Assembly: GCF_000381825.1 (NCBI RefSeq)
Contig: NZ_KB907123.1
Span: forward strand, 148,021 to 212,020
Reading direction: 5' to 3'
DNA: 64,000 bases
From: Thioalkalivibrio sp. ALJT
GTDB taxonomy: Bacteria; Pseudomonadota; Gammaproteobacteria; Ectothiorhodospirales; Ectothiorhodospiraceae
This document shows, one piece after another, positions 25,693 through 35,028 of the stretch (positions are counted from its first letter, which is position 1; each line of letters begins with the position of its first letter). Position numbers and translations under genes: made by a program. The notes beneath the pieces are model-generated. The model was not told where the DNA came from. It did not search any database and worked only from the letters and a program-made list of their open reading frames with translations.

Positions 25693-26238
25693 ATGAGTCG
25701 TGACAAGCCGGATGTCCAGGGACGGCGTACGGTGGCCAGCAGTCGCCTGTTCGAGGTGGAAGAGCTGGATCTGGAGTTCAGTAACGGGGCGCGGACCTGT
25801 TACGAGCGTCTGGTCAGCCGTGGCAATGGTGCGGTCATCATTGCGCCGGTACAGACGGACCGCACCGTACTGCTGATCCGTGAATATGCCGCCGGCACCC
25901 ATCGCTATGAGCTGGGCCTGCCCAAGGGGCGGATCGAGGCGGGCGAGGAGATTCTGGCCGCCGCCAATCGCGAGATCATGGAAGAGGTCGGCCATGGCGG
26001 CCAGCGCCTGACCCATCTCGGGGCGCTGACGGTGGCCCCGGGGTACATGGCGCACCAGACCCACCTGGTGCTGGCCGAGGAGCTCTACCCGCAGGTTGCC
26101 GAGGGCGACGAGCCCGAGGCGATCGAGGTGGTGCCGTGGTCGCTGGATCGCCTGACCGAGCTGGTGGCCCGCGATGACCTGACCGAGGCGCGCTCCATCG
26201 CCGCCCTGTACATGGTGCGCGACCACCTCGACGCCTGA
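25693..26238 (+). CDS. nudE: ADP compounds hydrolase NudE (Nudix)
   Basis: 181 aa. Hydrolyses ADP-ribose, NADH and related ADP compounds. The Nudix box is intact: GRIEAGEEILAAANREIMEEVG (G-x5-E-x7-R-E-U-x-E-E-x-G-U). Upstream strand GNGAVIIAPVQTDRTVLLIREY and GLPKGR fit NudE. The start is set by GGAGG eight bases before the ATG. A MITE-like repeat begins 18 bp after its stop and separates it from cysQ. Confidence 0.93.
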   Translation: MSRDKPDVQGRRTVASSRLFEVEELDLEFSNGARTCYERLVSRGNGAVIIAPVQTDRTVLLIREYAAGTHRYELGLPKGRIEAGEEILAAANREIMEEVGHGGQRLTHLGALTVAPGYMAHQTHLVLAEELYPQVAEGDEPEAIEVVPWSLDRLTELVARDDLTEARSIAALYMVRDHLDA

Positions 26239-26256
26239 GCCCAACCCTGCCAAGCT

Positions 26257-26568
26257 AAGGAAATGCTGCTTTAATCGTACGTCCGCGCGGGTGCCCCTGT
26301 GTTCCGGGACAAGGCGCGTTAGTGCAGTGGGTAGAGGTTCTACCCGCCCGTTTCTGATGGATTCGGGGCGCAAAGCAGGATCGGGAACAGCGGGCACCAA
26401 CCCCGCGAGCGATTGAACACAGGGCCTGGCCGCCCGTTGTTGTCAAAATTGGGCATGCGCACGGCGTTGCGCTTCCTTTGTGCAGAATGACCGCACGGCA
26501 GTCACCGCGCCTTGTTCACACGCAAAAGCGACTCGAGCGCGGGCGTGCGATTAAGGCAGTGTCTCTCC
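26257..26568. repeat. MITE-like repeat, full copy B
   Basis: About 312 bp, collinear with the copy at 45902-46252. Its left end (AAGGAAATGCTGCTTTAATCG) and right end (GTGCGATTAAGGCAGTGTCTC) are degenerate forms of the terminal inverted repeat. Conserved internal hairpins: GGGTAG-N5-CTACCC (26329-26345) and TGAC..GTCA near 26497. It sits between nudE and cysQ without breaking either. There is no open frame with coding character inside. Confidence 0.85.
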
Positions 26569-26595
26569 AAACACCCGGGAAAACGGGAGTTCCCC

Positions 26596-27429
26596 ATGCA
26601 TGTTCCGCCGAAGGATGCGGCCCTCACCGCCCTGATGCACGAGGTATCCTCCCTGGCCGAGCAGGCGGGGCACGCGATTCTCGACATCTACGCGACGCGC
26701 TTTGCGGTGACCGAGAAGGCCGATCACTCCCCCGTCACCGAGGCCGATCTCGCCGCGCACCGCATCCTCAGCCAGGGCCTGGCGGATATCGACCCGGACT
26801 GGCCGGTGCTGTCCGAGGAGGGGCAGGGGGTGCCCTTCGAGCGTCGCATCCACTGGCGAACCTACTGGTTGATTGACCCCCTTGACGGTACCCGTGAATT
26901 CGTCAGGCGCAGTGGCGAATTCACCGTCAACGTGGCGCTGATCCACGATCACCAGCCGGTCCTCGGGGTGGTCTGGTGCCCGGTGCTCGGGCGCCTGTAT
27001 GCCGGGCACCGAGACGGTGTGGCGCTGCGCCGGGATGCCGGTCAGGCTGCGCGGGAGATCGCGGTCGCGCGGGAGCGCATCGGGACGGCGCGCCCGCTGG
27101 TCGCAGGCAGCCGTTCATTCGGGGCCGGGCGGCTGCAGTCTGCGCTCGAGCGGCTGGGTCCGCACGAGCTGGTCAGCATGGGGAGCTCGCTGAAGCTGTG
27201 CCTGGTGGCCGAGGGGGCGGCCGATATCTACCCCCGTCTGGGGCCGACCAGTGAATGGGATACCGCCGCCGCACACGCGGTAGTGCGGGCCGCCGGCGGG
27301 CGGGTGACGGACCTGCACGGCTGCGAGCTGCGTTACAACACGCGTGAAGGCCTGCTCAACCCGGAGTTCCTGGTGTGCGCCGGCAGCCCGGATGGCTGGC
27401 TGCGCCGGCTGGGTCTGCCGGAGGCCTGA
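26596..27429 (+). CDS. cysQ: 3'(2'),5'-bisphosphate nucleotidase CysQ
   Basis: 277 aa. Removes the 3' phosphate of PAP/PAPS produced in sulfate assimilation. Inositol monophosphatase-fold motifs: LSEEG, then YWLIDPLDGTREFVRRSGEF (motif with catalytic metal ligands), and WDTAAAHAVVRAAGG. CGGGAG stands eight bases before the ATG, just outside the repeat; the longer frame from 26512 reads through the repeat and is not used. The cysQ-nudE neighbourhood is common in gammaproteobacteria. Confidence 0.94.
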   Translation: MHVPPKDAALTALMHEVSSLAEQAGHAILDIYATRFAVTEKADHSPVTEADLAAHRILSQGLADIDPDWPVLSEEGQGVPFERRIHWRTYWLIDPLDGTREFVRRSGEFTVNVALIHDHQPVLGVVWCPVLGRLYAGHRDGVALRRDAGQAAREIAVARERIGTARPLVAGSRSFGAGRLQSALERLGPHELVSMGSSLKLCLVAEGAADIYPRLGPTSEWDTAAAHAVVRAAGGRVTDLHGCELRYNTREGLLNPEFLVCAGSPDGWLRRLGLPEA

Positions 27430-27449
27430 GCCCCCGGCAGGGGCGCCGC

Positions 27450-29936
27450 TCAGGCGGCGCCGTTGGTGTGCGATGGTGCCACCGGTTCCGGCGTAATGGC
27501 CCAGATATTGTCGGCGTAGTCACGCACCGTGCGGTCGATCGAGAAGTAGCCCATGCGGGCGACGTTCAGGATCGCGGCCTCGGCCCAGGCGCTGCGGTCC
27601 GCATACAGGCTGTCTGCGCGCGCGCAGGCCTCGGCGTAGGCCGCGTAGTCGGCGAGTACGAAGAACGGGTCTTCCTGGCGCAGGTAGCGACCAAGCTCGG
27701 CGTGTGTCCCCGGGTCGTTGCAGGTAAAGAAGCCGGATTCGATCATCTCGACCGCCGCTTTCAGGCCTGGCTGCCCGGCCAGGATGGCCTCGGGGCTCGG
27801 GCCGTGGCGGCGGTGTTCGACGACCTCGTCGGTGGTCATGCCGAAGATGAAGATCGCGTCCTCGCCCACGGCGTCGCGGATCTCGATGTTGGCGCCGTCC
27901 AGGGTGCCGATGGTCAGCGCCCCGTTCAGGGCCAGCTTCATGTTGCCGGTGCCGGAGGCCTCGAATCCAGCCGTGGAGATCTGCTCGGAGATGTCCGCAG
28001 CAGGGATGATGACGCTGGCGGAGCTGACCTCGTAGTTCGGGAAGAACACGCATTTCAGGCGGTCGCCAATGGTCGGGTCGTGGTTCACGATATCCGCCAC
28101 TTCGTTGATGACCTGAATGATGCCCTTGGCACGCGCATAGCCCGGTGCGGCCTTGCCGCCGAACAGCACCACGCGCGGCGGGATGTCTTCGCCGGCGCGG
28201 ATGCGGCGGTAGAGATCCACCACGTGCAGGAGCTTCAGCAGCTGACGCTTGTATTCGTGGATGCGCTTGATCTGGACGTCGAACAGGACATCCGGATTCA
28301 GTTCCACGCCGGTGCGCGCACGTACCAGCTCGGCCAGGCGCTTCTTGTTGGCGTGTTTCACGTCCATGAAGGCCTGCTGCAGTCCGGCATCCCGGGCGTG
28401 AGGTTCCAGCGCACGCAGGCCGTCCAGGTTGTACTGCCAGTCGTCGCCGATGTACTGGCCCAGCAGGGTGGTGAGGGCGGGGTTGGACTGGATCATCCAC
28501 AGGCGCGGGGTCACGCCGTTGGTGACATTGATAAAGCGTTCCGGCCACAGGCTGTAGAAGTCCTCGAACAGGGTCTCCTGCAGCAGCTGGGTGTGCAGCG
28601 CCGCCACGCCATTGACGTGGTGCGATCCGACCACGGCCAGGTGGGCCATGCGTACACGGCGGCCGTTGGCCTCGTCGATGATCGACATGCGTGCCAGGCG
28701 GTCGTGGTCACCCGGGTAGCGGTGCCGGACCTCCTCGAGAAACAGGTGGTTGATCTGATAGATGATCCCCATATGGCGCGGCAGTACCTGCTCCATCAGT
28801 TCGACCGGCCAGGTCTCCAGTGCCTCGGGCATCAGGGTGTGATTGGTATAGGCAAAGGTGCGCAGGGTCAGGTCCCAGGCGTGGTCCCAGCTCAGCTCGT
28901 GGTGATCGACCAGCAGGCGCATCAGCTCGGCCACCGCGATCGCCGGGTGGGTGTCGTTCAGCTGAATAGCGACCTTGTCGGGCAGCGCATCGAGGTCGTA
29001 GCCCAGGGCCAGGTGCCGCTCCATGATGTCCTGCAGCGACGCGGATACGAAGAAGTACTCCTGCTTCAGGCGCAGTTCCTTGCCGATCGCCGTGGCATCG
29101 TTCGGGTACAGCACCATGGAGATCGTCTCGGACTCGGCCTTGTCCGCCACCGCCCGGATGTAGTCGCCCTCGTTGAAGTAGCGCAGGTCGAAGTCACGGG
29201 TGGCCTTGGCGGCCCACAGGCGCAGGTTGTTCACGTTGCGCCGCCCATACCCCGCCGTTGGGTAGTCGTAGGCCATGGCCAGGACTTCCTCGCCGTCCTC
29301 CCAGGTGTGGCGGATGGAGCCGTCGGGGTGGTGGTGTTCGACCACGTAGCCGTAGAAGTGGATGGGATAGCTGCGGTCCGAGCGCGGGAACTCCCAGGGA
29401 TTGCCGAAGCGCAGCCAGTTATCCGGGTGTTCCACCTGGTGATAGGGCTCGAACTGCTGACGGAACATGCCGAATTCGTAGCGGATGCCGTAGCCGTACC
29501 CCGGGTAACCCTGGGTGGCCAGCGACTCCAGGATGCAGGCCGCCAGGCGCCCGAGGCCGCCATTGCCCAGTGACGCGTCGTCCTCGAGATCGAGGATGCT
29601 ATTGAGGTCCTGGCCGAGATCGGACAGCGCCTGGCGGGCCGCGTCGAGGATGCCCATGTTGCGCAGGTTTGCCTCGAGCATGCGCCCGATCAGGTACTCC
29701 ATGGACAGGTAGTAGACGCGCTTGACGTCTTCATCGGCGAACTGACGACGGGTCAGCAGGCGCCGCTCTACCACGCGTTCGCGGATCGCAAACGAGAGGG
29801 CCTCCAGCCAGTCGCGCTGGGTGGCCTCTTGTGGATCTTCGCCGACCACGCGGACCATGGCATCACGGATGGATTGCCGCAGGCCCTCGACGTCGTTCGG
29901 GAGGTTGGGCAGTTGCGTGACTTCGGGGGCGGCCAT
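27450..29936 (-). CDS. glgP: Glycogen/maltodextrin phosphorylase
   Basis: 828 aa, full length. Releases glucose-1-phosphate from alpha-1,4-glucan. YYLSMEYLIGRMLEANLRNMG near the N-terminus, DPTIGDRLKCVFFPNYEVS and the pyridoxal-phosphate region EASGTGNMKLALNGALTIG (Schiff-base Lys in GTGNMK) are all present, and TLDGANIEI follows. Convergent with cysQ, downstream of purH-purD on the same strand with 42 bp between. It implies glycogen or maltodextrin storage; no other glg gene is in the window. Confidence 0.97.
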   Translation of the reverse strand: MAAPEVTQLPNLPNDVEGLRQSIRDAMVRVVGEDPQEATQRDWLEALSFAIRERVVERRLLTRRQFADEDVKRVYYLSMEYLIGRMLEANLRNMGILDAARQALSDLGQDLNSILDLEDDASLGNGGLGRLAACILESLATQGYPGYGYGIRYEFGMFRQQFEPYHQVEHPDNWLRFGNPWEFPRSDRSYPIHFYGYVVEHHHPDGSIRHTWEDGEEVLAMAYDYPTAGYGRRNVNNLRLWAAKATRDFDLRYFNEGDYIRAVADKAESETISMVLYPNDATAIGKELRLKQEYFFVSASLQDIMERHLALGYDLDALPDKVAIQLNDTHPAIAVAELMRLLVDHHELSWDHAWDLTLRTFAYTNHTLMPEALETWPVELMEQVLPRHMGIIYQINHLFLEEVRHRYPGDHDRLARMSIIDEANGRRVRMAHLAVVGSHHVNGVAALHTQLLQETLFEDFYSLWPERFINVTNGVTPRLWMIQSNPALTTLLGQYIGDDWQYNLDGLRALEPHARDAGLQQAFMDVKHANKKRLAELVRARTGVELNPDVLFDVQIKRIHEYKRQLLKLLHVVDLYRRIRAGEDIPPRVVLFGGKAAPGYARAKGIIQVINEVADIVNHDPTIGDRLKCVFFPNYEVSSASVIIPAADISEQISTAGFEASGTGNMKLALNGALTIGTLDGANIEIRDAVGEDAIFIFGMTTDEVVEHRRHGPSPEAILAGQPGLKAAVEMIESGFFTCNDPGTHAELGRYLRQEDPFFVLADYAAYAEACARADSLYADRSAWAEAAILNVARMGYFSIDRTVRDYADNIWAITPEPVAPSHTNGAA

Positions 29937-29978
29937 CAGGCGATCTCCAGGGGTTGGCAGGGGCCGCCGCCGAGAGGG

Positions 29979-31274
29979 TTATCTGTCCTCGCGGGCGACG
30001 GCGCGATAGCCGATATCGGACCTGCAGTATATATCCTCGAAGTGAATCGTTTGTACGGCCTCGTAGGCCTTTTTTTGCGCCGATTTCACGTCGTGGCCCA
30101 GGCCCACTACGCACAATACGCGGCCTCCGGCGGTGATCACCGCACCGTCTTCGCGGGTTGCGGTCCCGGCATGGAAGACATGCGCCTCGGCGTCGCGTTC
30201 GACCGTGTCCAGGCCGGTGATGACGTCGCCCTTGCGGTAGGCCTCCGGGTAGCCGCCGGCGGCCAGGACCACGCCCAGGGCCACGCGCGGGTCCCAGTGC
30301 GCCTCGATCCGGTCCAGGCGTCCGTCCAGTGCGGCCTCGACCAGGTCGGTCAGGTCCGACTCCAGACGGCTCAGGATCGGCTGCGTCTCCGGGTCGCCGA
30401 AGCGGCAGTTGAATTCCAGTACCTTTGGATTGCCCGCAGCGTCGATCATCACGCCGGCATAGAGAAAGCCGGTGTAGCGTTCGCCGTCGGCGGCCATGCC
30501 GCGCACGGTCGGTTCGATGACCTCGCGCAGGATGCGCGCGTGCAGCGCGTCGGTGACCACCGGGGCCGGCGAATAGGCACCCATGCCGCCGGTATTCGGG
30601 CCCTGGTCGCCGTCGTCGCGCGCCTTGTGGTCCTGCGAGGAGGCCAGTGGCAGCACATGCTCGCCGTCCACCATGCAGATGAAGCTCGCCTCCTCGCCGC
30701 GCAGGAATTCCTCGATCACCACGCGGTGTCCGGCCGCGCCGAAGGCATTGCCGGCCAGCATGTCGCGCACCGCGGCGCAGGCCTCGTCCTCGGTCTGCGC
30801 CAGGATCACGCCCTTGCCCGCGGCCAGACCGTCGGCCTTGACCACGATCGGGGCCCCGTGGGCACGGATGAAGTCGAGCGCGGCGGATTCATCCTCGAAA
30901 CTGCCGTAGGCCGCGGTGGGGATGCCGTGACGTTGCATGAAGTCCTTGGCGAAGCTCTTGGAACCCTCGAGCTGCGCGGCCTGCGCCGTGGGGCCGAAGC
31001 AGCGGCGGCCGGCGGCGCGGAAGGCATCCACGATGCCCGCGACCAGCGGTGCCTCCGGGCCGACCACGGTGAACGTGATGTCTTCGCGTTCGGCCAGGGC
31101 CAGCAGGCCATCGATGTCGGTGGCGCCGATGTTGACGTTTTCGCACTTGGCGGTATGCGCGGTGCCGGCATTGCCGGGCGCGACCAGCACGCGCTGCACG
31201 CGCGGGGACCGGGCCAGTTTCCAGGCCAGGGCGTGTTCGCGGCCGCCGTTCCCGATAACGAGTACGTTCATCAT
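29979..31274 (-). CDS. purD: Phosphoribosylamine-glycine ligase PurD
   Basis: 431 aa. ATP-grasp enzyme of purine biosynthesis joining glycine to phosphoribosylamine. The N-terminus MNVLVIGNGGREHALAWKL, VVGPEAPLVAGIVD and the ATP-grasp loop IVVKADGLAAGKGV are diagnostic. GAGG precedes ATG-ATG; either of the two Met codons could start. purH ends 5 bp upstream, making a purHD operon as in E. coli. Confidence 0.97.
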   Translation of the reverse strand: MMNVLVIGNGGREHALAWKLARSPRVQRVLVAPGNAGTAHTAKCENVNIGATDIDGLLALAEREDITFTVVGPEAPLVAGIVDAFRAAGRRCFGPTAQAAQLEGSKSFAKDFMQRHGIPTAAYGSFEDESAALDFIRAHGAPIVVKADGLAAGKGVILAQTEDEACAAVRDMLAGNAFGAAGHRVVIEEFLRGEEASFICMVDGEHVLPLASSQDHKARDDGDQGPNTGGMGAYSPAPVVTDALHARILREVIEPTVRGMAADGERYTGFLYAGVMIDAAGNPKVLEFNCRFGDPETQPILSRLESDLTDLVEAALDGRLDRIEAHWDPRVALGVVLAAGGYPEAYRKGDVITGLDTVERDAEAHVFHAGTATREDGAVITAGGRVLCVVGLGHDVKSAQKKAYEAVQTIHFEDIYCRSDIGYRAVAREDR

Positions 31275-31279
31275 GGACC

Positions 31280-32845
31280 TCAGTGGCGGAAGTGGCGCAT
31301 GCCGGTGAACAGCATCGCGATCCCGTGTTCATCGGCGGCGGCGATCACCTCGTCGTCGCGCATTGAGCCCCCGGGCTGGATCACGGCGGTGATGCCGGCC
31401 TCGGCGGCTGCGTCGATGCCGTCGCGGAACGGGAAGAAGGCATCCGAGGCCATCACCGACCCGGCCACCTGCAGACCCTCGTCGGCCGCCTTGATGCCGG
31501 CGATGCGGGCGGAGTACACACGGCTCATCTGCCCGGCGCCGACGCCGATGGTCTGTTCGTCGCGGGCGTACACGATCGCGTTGGACTTCACATACTTGGC
31601 GACCTGCCAGGCGAACTGCAAGTCTTTCCGTTCCTGCTCCGAGGGCGTGCGTGTGGTCACGGTCTTGAGTTCCACGTCAGCCAGCGAGCCGCGGTCGGCA
31701 TCCTGCACCAGCAGCCCGCCGCCGATGCGCTTGTAGTCGAGCCCCGGGGCGGTGGCGGCCGGCGGGATCTCCAGCACGCGAACGTTCTTCTTGGTGGCCA
31801 GGGCGCGCAGGGCGCCGGGAGTGATCTCGGGGGCGATCACGACTTCGACGAACTGGCGGCTGACGATCGCATGGGCGGTGTCACCGTCCAGTGGGTGGTT
31901 GAAGGCAATGATGCCGCCGAAGGCCGATGTCGGATCGGTCTGGAAGGCGCGTTCGTAGGCCATCAGCTGGGTTGGCGCGACGGCGACTCCGCAGGGATTG
32001 GCGTGTTTGACGATCACACAGGCCCCGGTCTCGAACTGGCGCACGCATTCCCAGGCGGCATCGGCGTCCGCCAGGTTGTTGTAGGACAGGGCCTTGCCCT
32101 GATGCTGGCGGTAGCTGGCCAGGCTCCCGGGCGCCGGTTGCGGGTCGCGATAGAACGCCGCGCGCTGGTGGGGATTCTCGCCGTAGCGCAGCGACTCGAC
32201 GCGCTGGAAGGTCGCATTGAGCTGGCCGGGGAACGGCTCGGCTGCGCCATCTGCGGTCAGCGCCGACAGGTAATTGCTGATGGCGGCGTCGTAGCGCGCC
32301 ACGTGGTCGAACGCCGCGACCGCCAGACGAAAGCGCAGGGACTGCGGCACCTCGCCGGCCGCGGCGATTGCGTCCAGCAATTCAGTGTACTGGTCGGGGC
32401 TGGTGGCCACGGCCACGTCGCGGTAGTTCTTGGCTGCGGCGCGCAGCATGGCCGGCCCGCCGATGTCGATGTTTTCGATGGCGTCCTCCAGGCTGCAGCC
32501 CGGGCGCGCGACCGTGGCCTCGAACGGGTAGAGGTTGACCACCAGCAGGTCGATCGGCGGGATGTCCTGCTCGGCCATGACGTCGGCGTCGATGTCACGT
32601 CGTCCCAGGAGCCCCCCGTGGATGCGCGGATGCAGGGTCTTGACCCGGCCGTCCATGATCTCGGGGAAGCCCGTGTGCGCGGAAACCTCGATCACCGGAA
32701 GGTTGTTTTCGGCCAGCAGGCGGGCAGTCCCGCCGGTGGACAGAAGCTCTACGCCGCGCTCGTGCAGGGCGCGGGCGAGCTCCACAACGCCGGTCTTCTC
32801 GGAGACCGACAAAAGGGCGCGCTGAAGGGGTCGGCTGGGGGTCAT
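31280..32845 (-). CDS. purH: Bifunctional AICAR transformylase/IMP cyclohydrolase PurH
   Basis: 521 aa. Catalyses the last two steps to IMP, using 10-formyl-tetrahydrofolate. The N-terminal MGS-like cyclohydrolase domain shows [38 protein letters not shown] and [18 protein letters not shown]; the C-terminal transformylase domain has [14 protein letters not shown] and [17 protein letters not shown]. The start [11 protein letters not shown] is chosen; the open frame up to 33073 has no family support. First gene of purHD, divergent from the betaine genes. Confidence 0.97.
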   Translation of the reverse strand: MTPSRPLQRALLSVSEKTGVVELARALHERGVELLSTGGTARLLAENNLPVIEVSAHTGFPEIMDGRVKTLHPRIHGGLLGRRDIDADVMAEQDIPPIDLLVVNLYPFEATVARPGCSLEDAIENIDIGGPAMLRAAAKNYRDVAVATSPDQYTELLDAIAAAGEVPQSLRFRLAVAAFDHVARYDAAISNYLSALTADGAAEPFPGQLNATFQRVESLRYGENPHQRAAFYRDPQPAPGSLASYRQHQGKALSYNNLADADAAWECVRQFETGACVIVKHANPCGVAVAPTQLMAYERAFQTDPTSAFGGIIAFNHPLDGDTAHAIVSRQFVEVVIAPEITPGALRALATKKNVRVLEIPPAATAPGLDYKRIGGGLLVQDADRGSLADVELKTVTTRTPSEQERKDLQFAWQVAKYVKSNAIVYARDEQTIGVGAGQMSRVYSARIAGIKAADEGLQVAGSVMASDAFFPFRDGIDAAAEAGITAVIQPGGSMRDDEVIAAADEHGIAMLFTGMRHFRH

Positions 32846-33318
32846 TCGGGGCCTCGGAATCGCATCAAAACGGACATTATATCGAACGTTCGGGGGCGGT
32901 GGCCCGGCCCGGGTCAGGGGCGCCGGGCATGGTCTCAGCTTGTAATTTTTGCGCAAAACCTTCAGGGTATAAAAACAAATTCGGACACAACGCCCGCGTT
33001 CAGATGCAGCGCGAGGCGCCGTAAACGATCCCCGAGCCAGGCGGGATGGGCCCGCCAAACCACGGCTTGGCATCCGGGTAACGATTGACCCCCCGGATGT
33101 TCAGGATAAACCGCCTACGCCGATGCCGGGCGCCACTGCGACGCGCCCGCTGCATTGCGACTCGGGCACCAGGCAGCGTCTGGACGGCCGGAGCCAATGG
33201 CGAGACCTCCGCAACATGAAGGGGGCGCGGTTGAGTGCGTTTGCGGGTGTTGTGCCGACAGGCCGCCGCGGGCGGTCGGGTCAAGCTAACAACAGCAGCA
33301 AAGCCAAGAGGAACCAGC
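32846..33318 (+). promoter_or_regulatory. 473-bp purH/betaine divergent region with structured leader
   Basis: The left part is AT-rich (32940-32990) and holds a possible plus-strand -10 TATAAA near 32969 without a good -35. Then comes a nested RNA-like fold: CCGAGCC (33032-33038) pairs with GGCTTGG (33064-33070), enclosing GGCGGG/CCCGCC (33040-33045 and 33051-33056). Directly after, CATCCGGG (33071-33078) pairs with CCCGGATG (33092-33099). The remaining 220 bp to the methyltransferase start hold no gene that I can support. A known riboswitch class (glycine, SAM, SAH) was not recognised. A regulatory leader is inferred from position and stems. Confidence 0.45.
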
Positions 33319-34134
33319 ATGGCAGCGAATATCAAGAATGATCAGGATTTCGGCGAGAAGCCGATCGAACGCCGCGATACCGAGAACTACCGCAACGAGT
33401 ACACCACCGGTTTCGTGGACAAGTGGGACGACCTGATCGATTGGGACAGCCGTGCCAAGAGCGAGGGCACCTTCTTCATCGAGGAACTGAAGAAGCGTGG
33501 CGCCAAGCGCGTGCTGGACGTGGCCGCCGGTACCGGTTTCCATTCCGTGCAGCTGATCGAGGCCGGGTTTGACGTGGTCACCGCCGACGGCAGCCCGGAG
33601 ATGCTGGCCAAGGCCTTCGAGAACGGTCGCAAGCGCGGCCACATCCTGCGCACCGTGCAGGCCGACTGGCGCATGCTGAACCGCGACATCTACGGCCGCT
33701 ACGACGCCGTGGTCTGCCTGGGCAACTCGTTCACCCACCTGTTCAAGGAGCGTGATCGTCGCAAGGCCCTGGCCGAGTTCTACTCCGCGCTGAACCACGA
33801 TGGCGTGCTGATCCTCGACCAGCGCAACTACGACACCATCATGGACCACGGTTACTCGTCCAAGCACACCTACTACTACTGCGGCGACAACGTCCAGGTG
33901 CAGCCGGCCCACGTCGATGAAGGCCTGGCCCGCTTCCAGTACCGTTTCCCGGACAACTCCGAGTACTTCCTGAACATGTTCCCGCTGCGCAAGGCCTATG
34001 TGCGTCGCCTGATGCGTGAAGTCGGTTTCCAGCAGATCGAGACCTACGGTGATTTCCAGGAAACCTACCGCGAGACCGATCCGGACTTCTTCATCCACGT
34101 TGCGGACAAGCGTTACATCGAGGACGAATCCTGA
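33319..34134 (+). CDS. gsmt: Glycine/sarcosine N-methyltransferase
   Basis: 271 aa. Uses SAM to methylate glycine to sarcosine and then dimethylglycine, the first half of de novo betaine synthesis. SAM motif I VLDVAAGTGFHSVQLIEAGFDV, then TADGSPEMLAKAFENGRKRG, LGNSFTHLF and ILDQRNYD match the Halorhodospira-type enzyme. The N-terminus YTTGFVDKWDDLIDWDSRAK is nearly invariant in this group. AAGAGGAACC precedes the ATG. Codons are strongly biased to C-ending forms, a sign of high expression. Forms an operon with the next gene (1-bp overlap). Confidence 0.95.
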   Translation: MAANIKNDQDFGEKPIERRDTENYRNEYTTGFVDKWDDLIDWDSRAKSEGTFFIEELKKRGAKRVLDVAAGTGFHSVQLIEAGFDVVTADGSPEMLAKAFENGRKRGHILRTVQADWRMLNRDIYGRYDAVVCLGNSFTHLFKERDRRKALAEFYSALNHDGVLILDQRNYDTIMDHGYSSKHTYYYCGDNVQVQPAHVDEGLARFQYRFPDNSEYFLNMFPLRKAYVRRLMREVGFQQIETYGDFQETYRETDPDFFIHVADKRYIEDES

Positions 34135-34982
34135 TGAGCACTCAGTACTCCGACGTCGTCGAGACGGCGCGCGACTACTACAACAGTGAAGACGCCGACA
34201 CCTTCTACAAGCTGGTGTGGGGGGGGGAAGACCTCCACATCGGCATGTACGAATACCAGGGCGAGCCGATCGCGGACGCCAGCCGCCGCACCGTGGCGCA
34301 CATGTCCGACCTGCTGGGCGAGCCGCAGCCGGAATGGCGCGTGCTCGACATGGGCGCCGGTTATGGCGGCGTGGCCCGCTACCTGGTCGAGAACTACGGC
34401 TGCGAGGTCACTGCGCTCAATCTCTCCGAGAAGGAAAATGAGCGCGATCGCGAGATCAACAAGGCGCGCCACCTGGATCACAAGATCAACGTGGTCGACG
34501 GCTCCTTCGAAAAGGTCGACGAGCCGGATGCCTCCTACGATGTCGTCTGGTCGGAGGACTCGTTCCTGCACAGCGAGAACGCGAAGAAGAAAGAGGTGAT
34601 CAAGGAGGCCGCGCGCCTGCTGAAGCCGGGTGGCTGGCTGATCTTCACCGACCCGATGCAGACCGACGACTGCCCGGAGGGGGTGCTGGATCCGATCCTG
34701 GCCCGCATCCATCTGAACTCGCTGGCCAGCCCCGCGCTGTATCGCGAGGCTGCGGAGGCCGCCGGTCTGTACGAGGTCTCCTTCGAGGAACACTCCGATC
34801 AGATCGCGACCCATTACGGCCGTGTGAAGCAGGAGCTGGAGTCGCGCGAAGAAGAGCTGCGCCCGCACATCTCGCAGGACTACATCGACCGCATGAAGCA
34901 GGGCCTGCAGCACTGGGTGGATGGCGGTCACTCCGGGTATCTGACCTGGGGAATCTTCCGCTTCCGCAAGCCGGCCGAATAA
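34134..34982 (+). CDS. sdmt: Sarcosine/dimethylglycine N-methyltransferase
   Basis: 282 aa. Completes betaine synthesis by methylating sarcosine and dimethylglycine with SAM. Motif I VLDMGAGYGGVARYLVENYG, TALNLSEKEN, VVWSEDSFLH and IFTDPMQTDD are diagnostic. Its ATG shares a base with the previous stop (TGATG). Three SAM are used per betaine made by the pair. The VWGGED motif is encoded by an unusual G9 run at 34219-34227. High-expression codon use as in the partner gene. Confidence 0.95.
   Translation: MSTQYSDVVETARDYYNSEDADTFYKLVWGGEDLHIGMYEYQGEPIADASRRTVAHMSDLLGEPQPEWRVLDMGAGYGGVARYLVENYGCEVTALNLSEKENERDREINKARHLDHKINVVDGSFEKVDEPDASYDVVWSEDSFLHSENAKKKEVIKEAARLLKPGGWLIFTDPMQTDDCPEGVLDPILARIHLNSLASPALYREAAEAAGLYEVSFEEHSDQIATHYGRVKQELESREEELRPHISQDYIDRMKQGLQHWVDGGHSGYLTWGIFRFRKPAE
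34219..34227 (+). repeat. G9 homopolymer inside the sarcosine/dimethylglycine methyltransferase gene
   Basis: Nine consecutive G encode the end of Trp, Gly, Gly and the start of Glu near codon 29. Elsewhere the gene uses mainly GGC/GGT for glycine. A tract this long is prone to one-base slippage, which would truncate the protein early. Confidence 0.8.
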
Positions 34983-34999
34983 GCCGGTCGGGGATACGG

Positions 35000-35028
35000 C
35001 TGGCGGCCGGCTACCGGTTGGCCGCCAG
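35000..35028. terminator. Hairpin between convergent sdmt and bpt
   Basis: CTGGCGGCC (35000-35008) pairs with GGCCGCCAG (35020-35028). The stem includes the bpt stop region and lies 18 bp after the methyltransferase stop; it may act for both directions. Confidence 0.45.

Noticed and set aside
26315-26400. A tRNA-like stretch (GTGGGTAGAGGTTCTACCC, then GGATTCGGGG)
   Set aside because: It cannot be folded into a full cloverleaf and lies inside the repeated MITE copy, which also contains it at 45990.
27375-29573. A 732-codon frame antisense to glgP
   Set aside because: Same shadow effect; glgP has the pyridoxal-phosphate site and full length.
30056-30080. GGCC-TCGTA-GGCC followed by seven T, like a plus-strand terminator
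   Set aside because: It lies within the purD coding region and no plus-strand transcript unit is visible; the short stem is likely chance.
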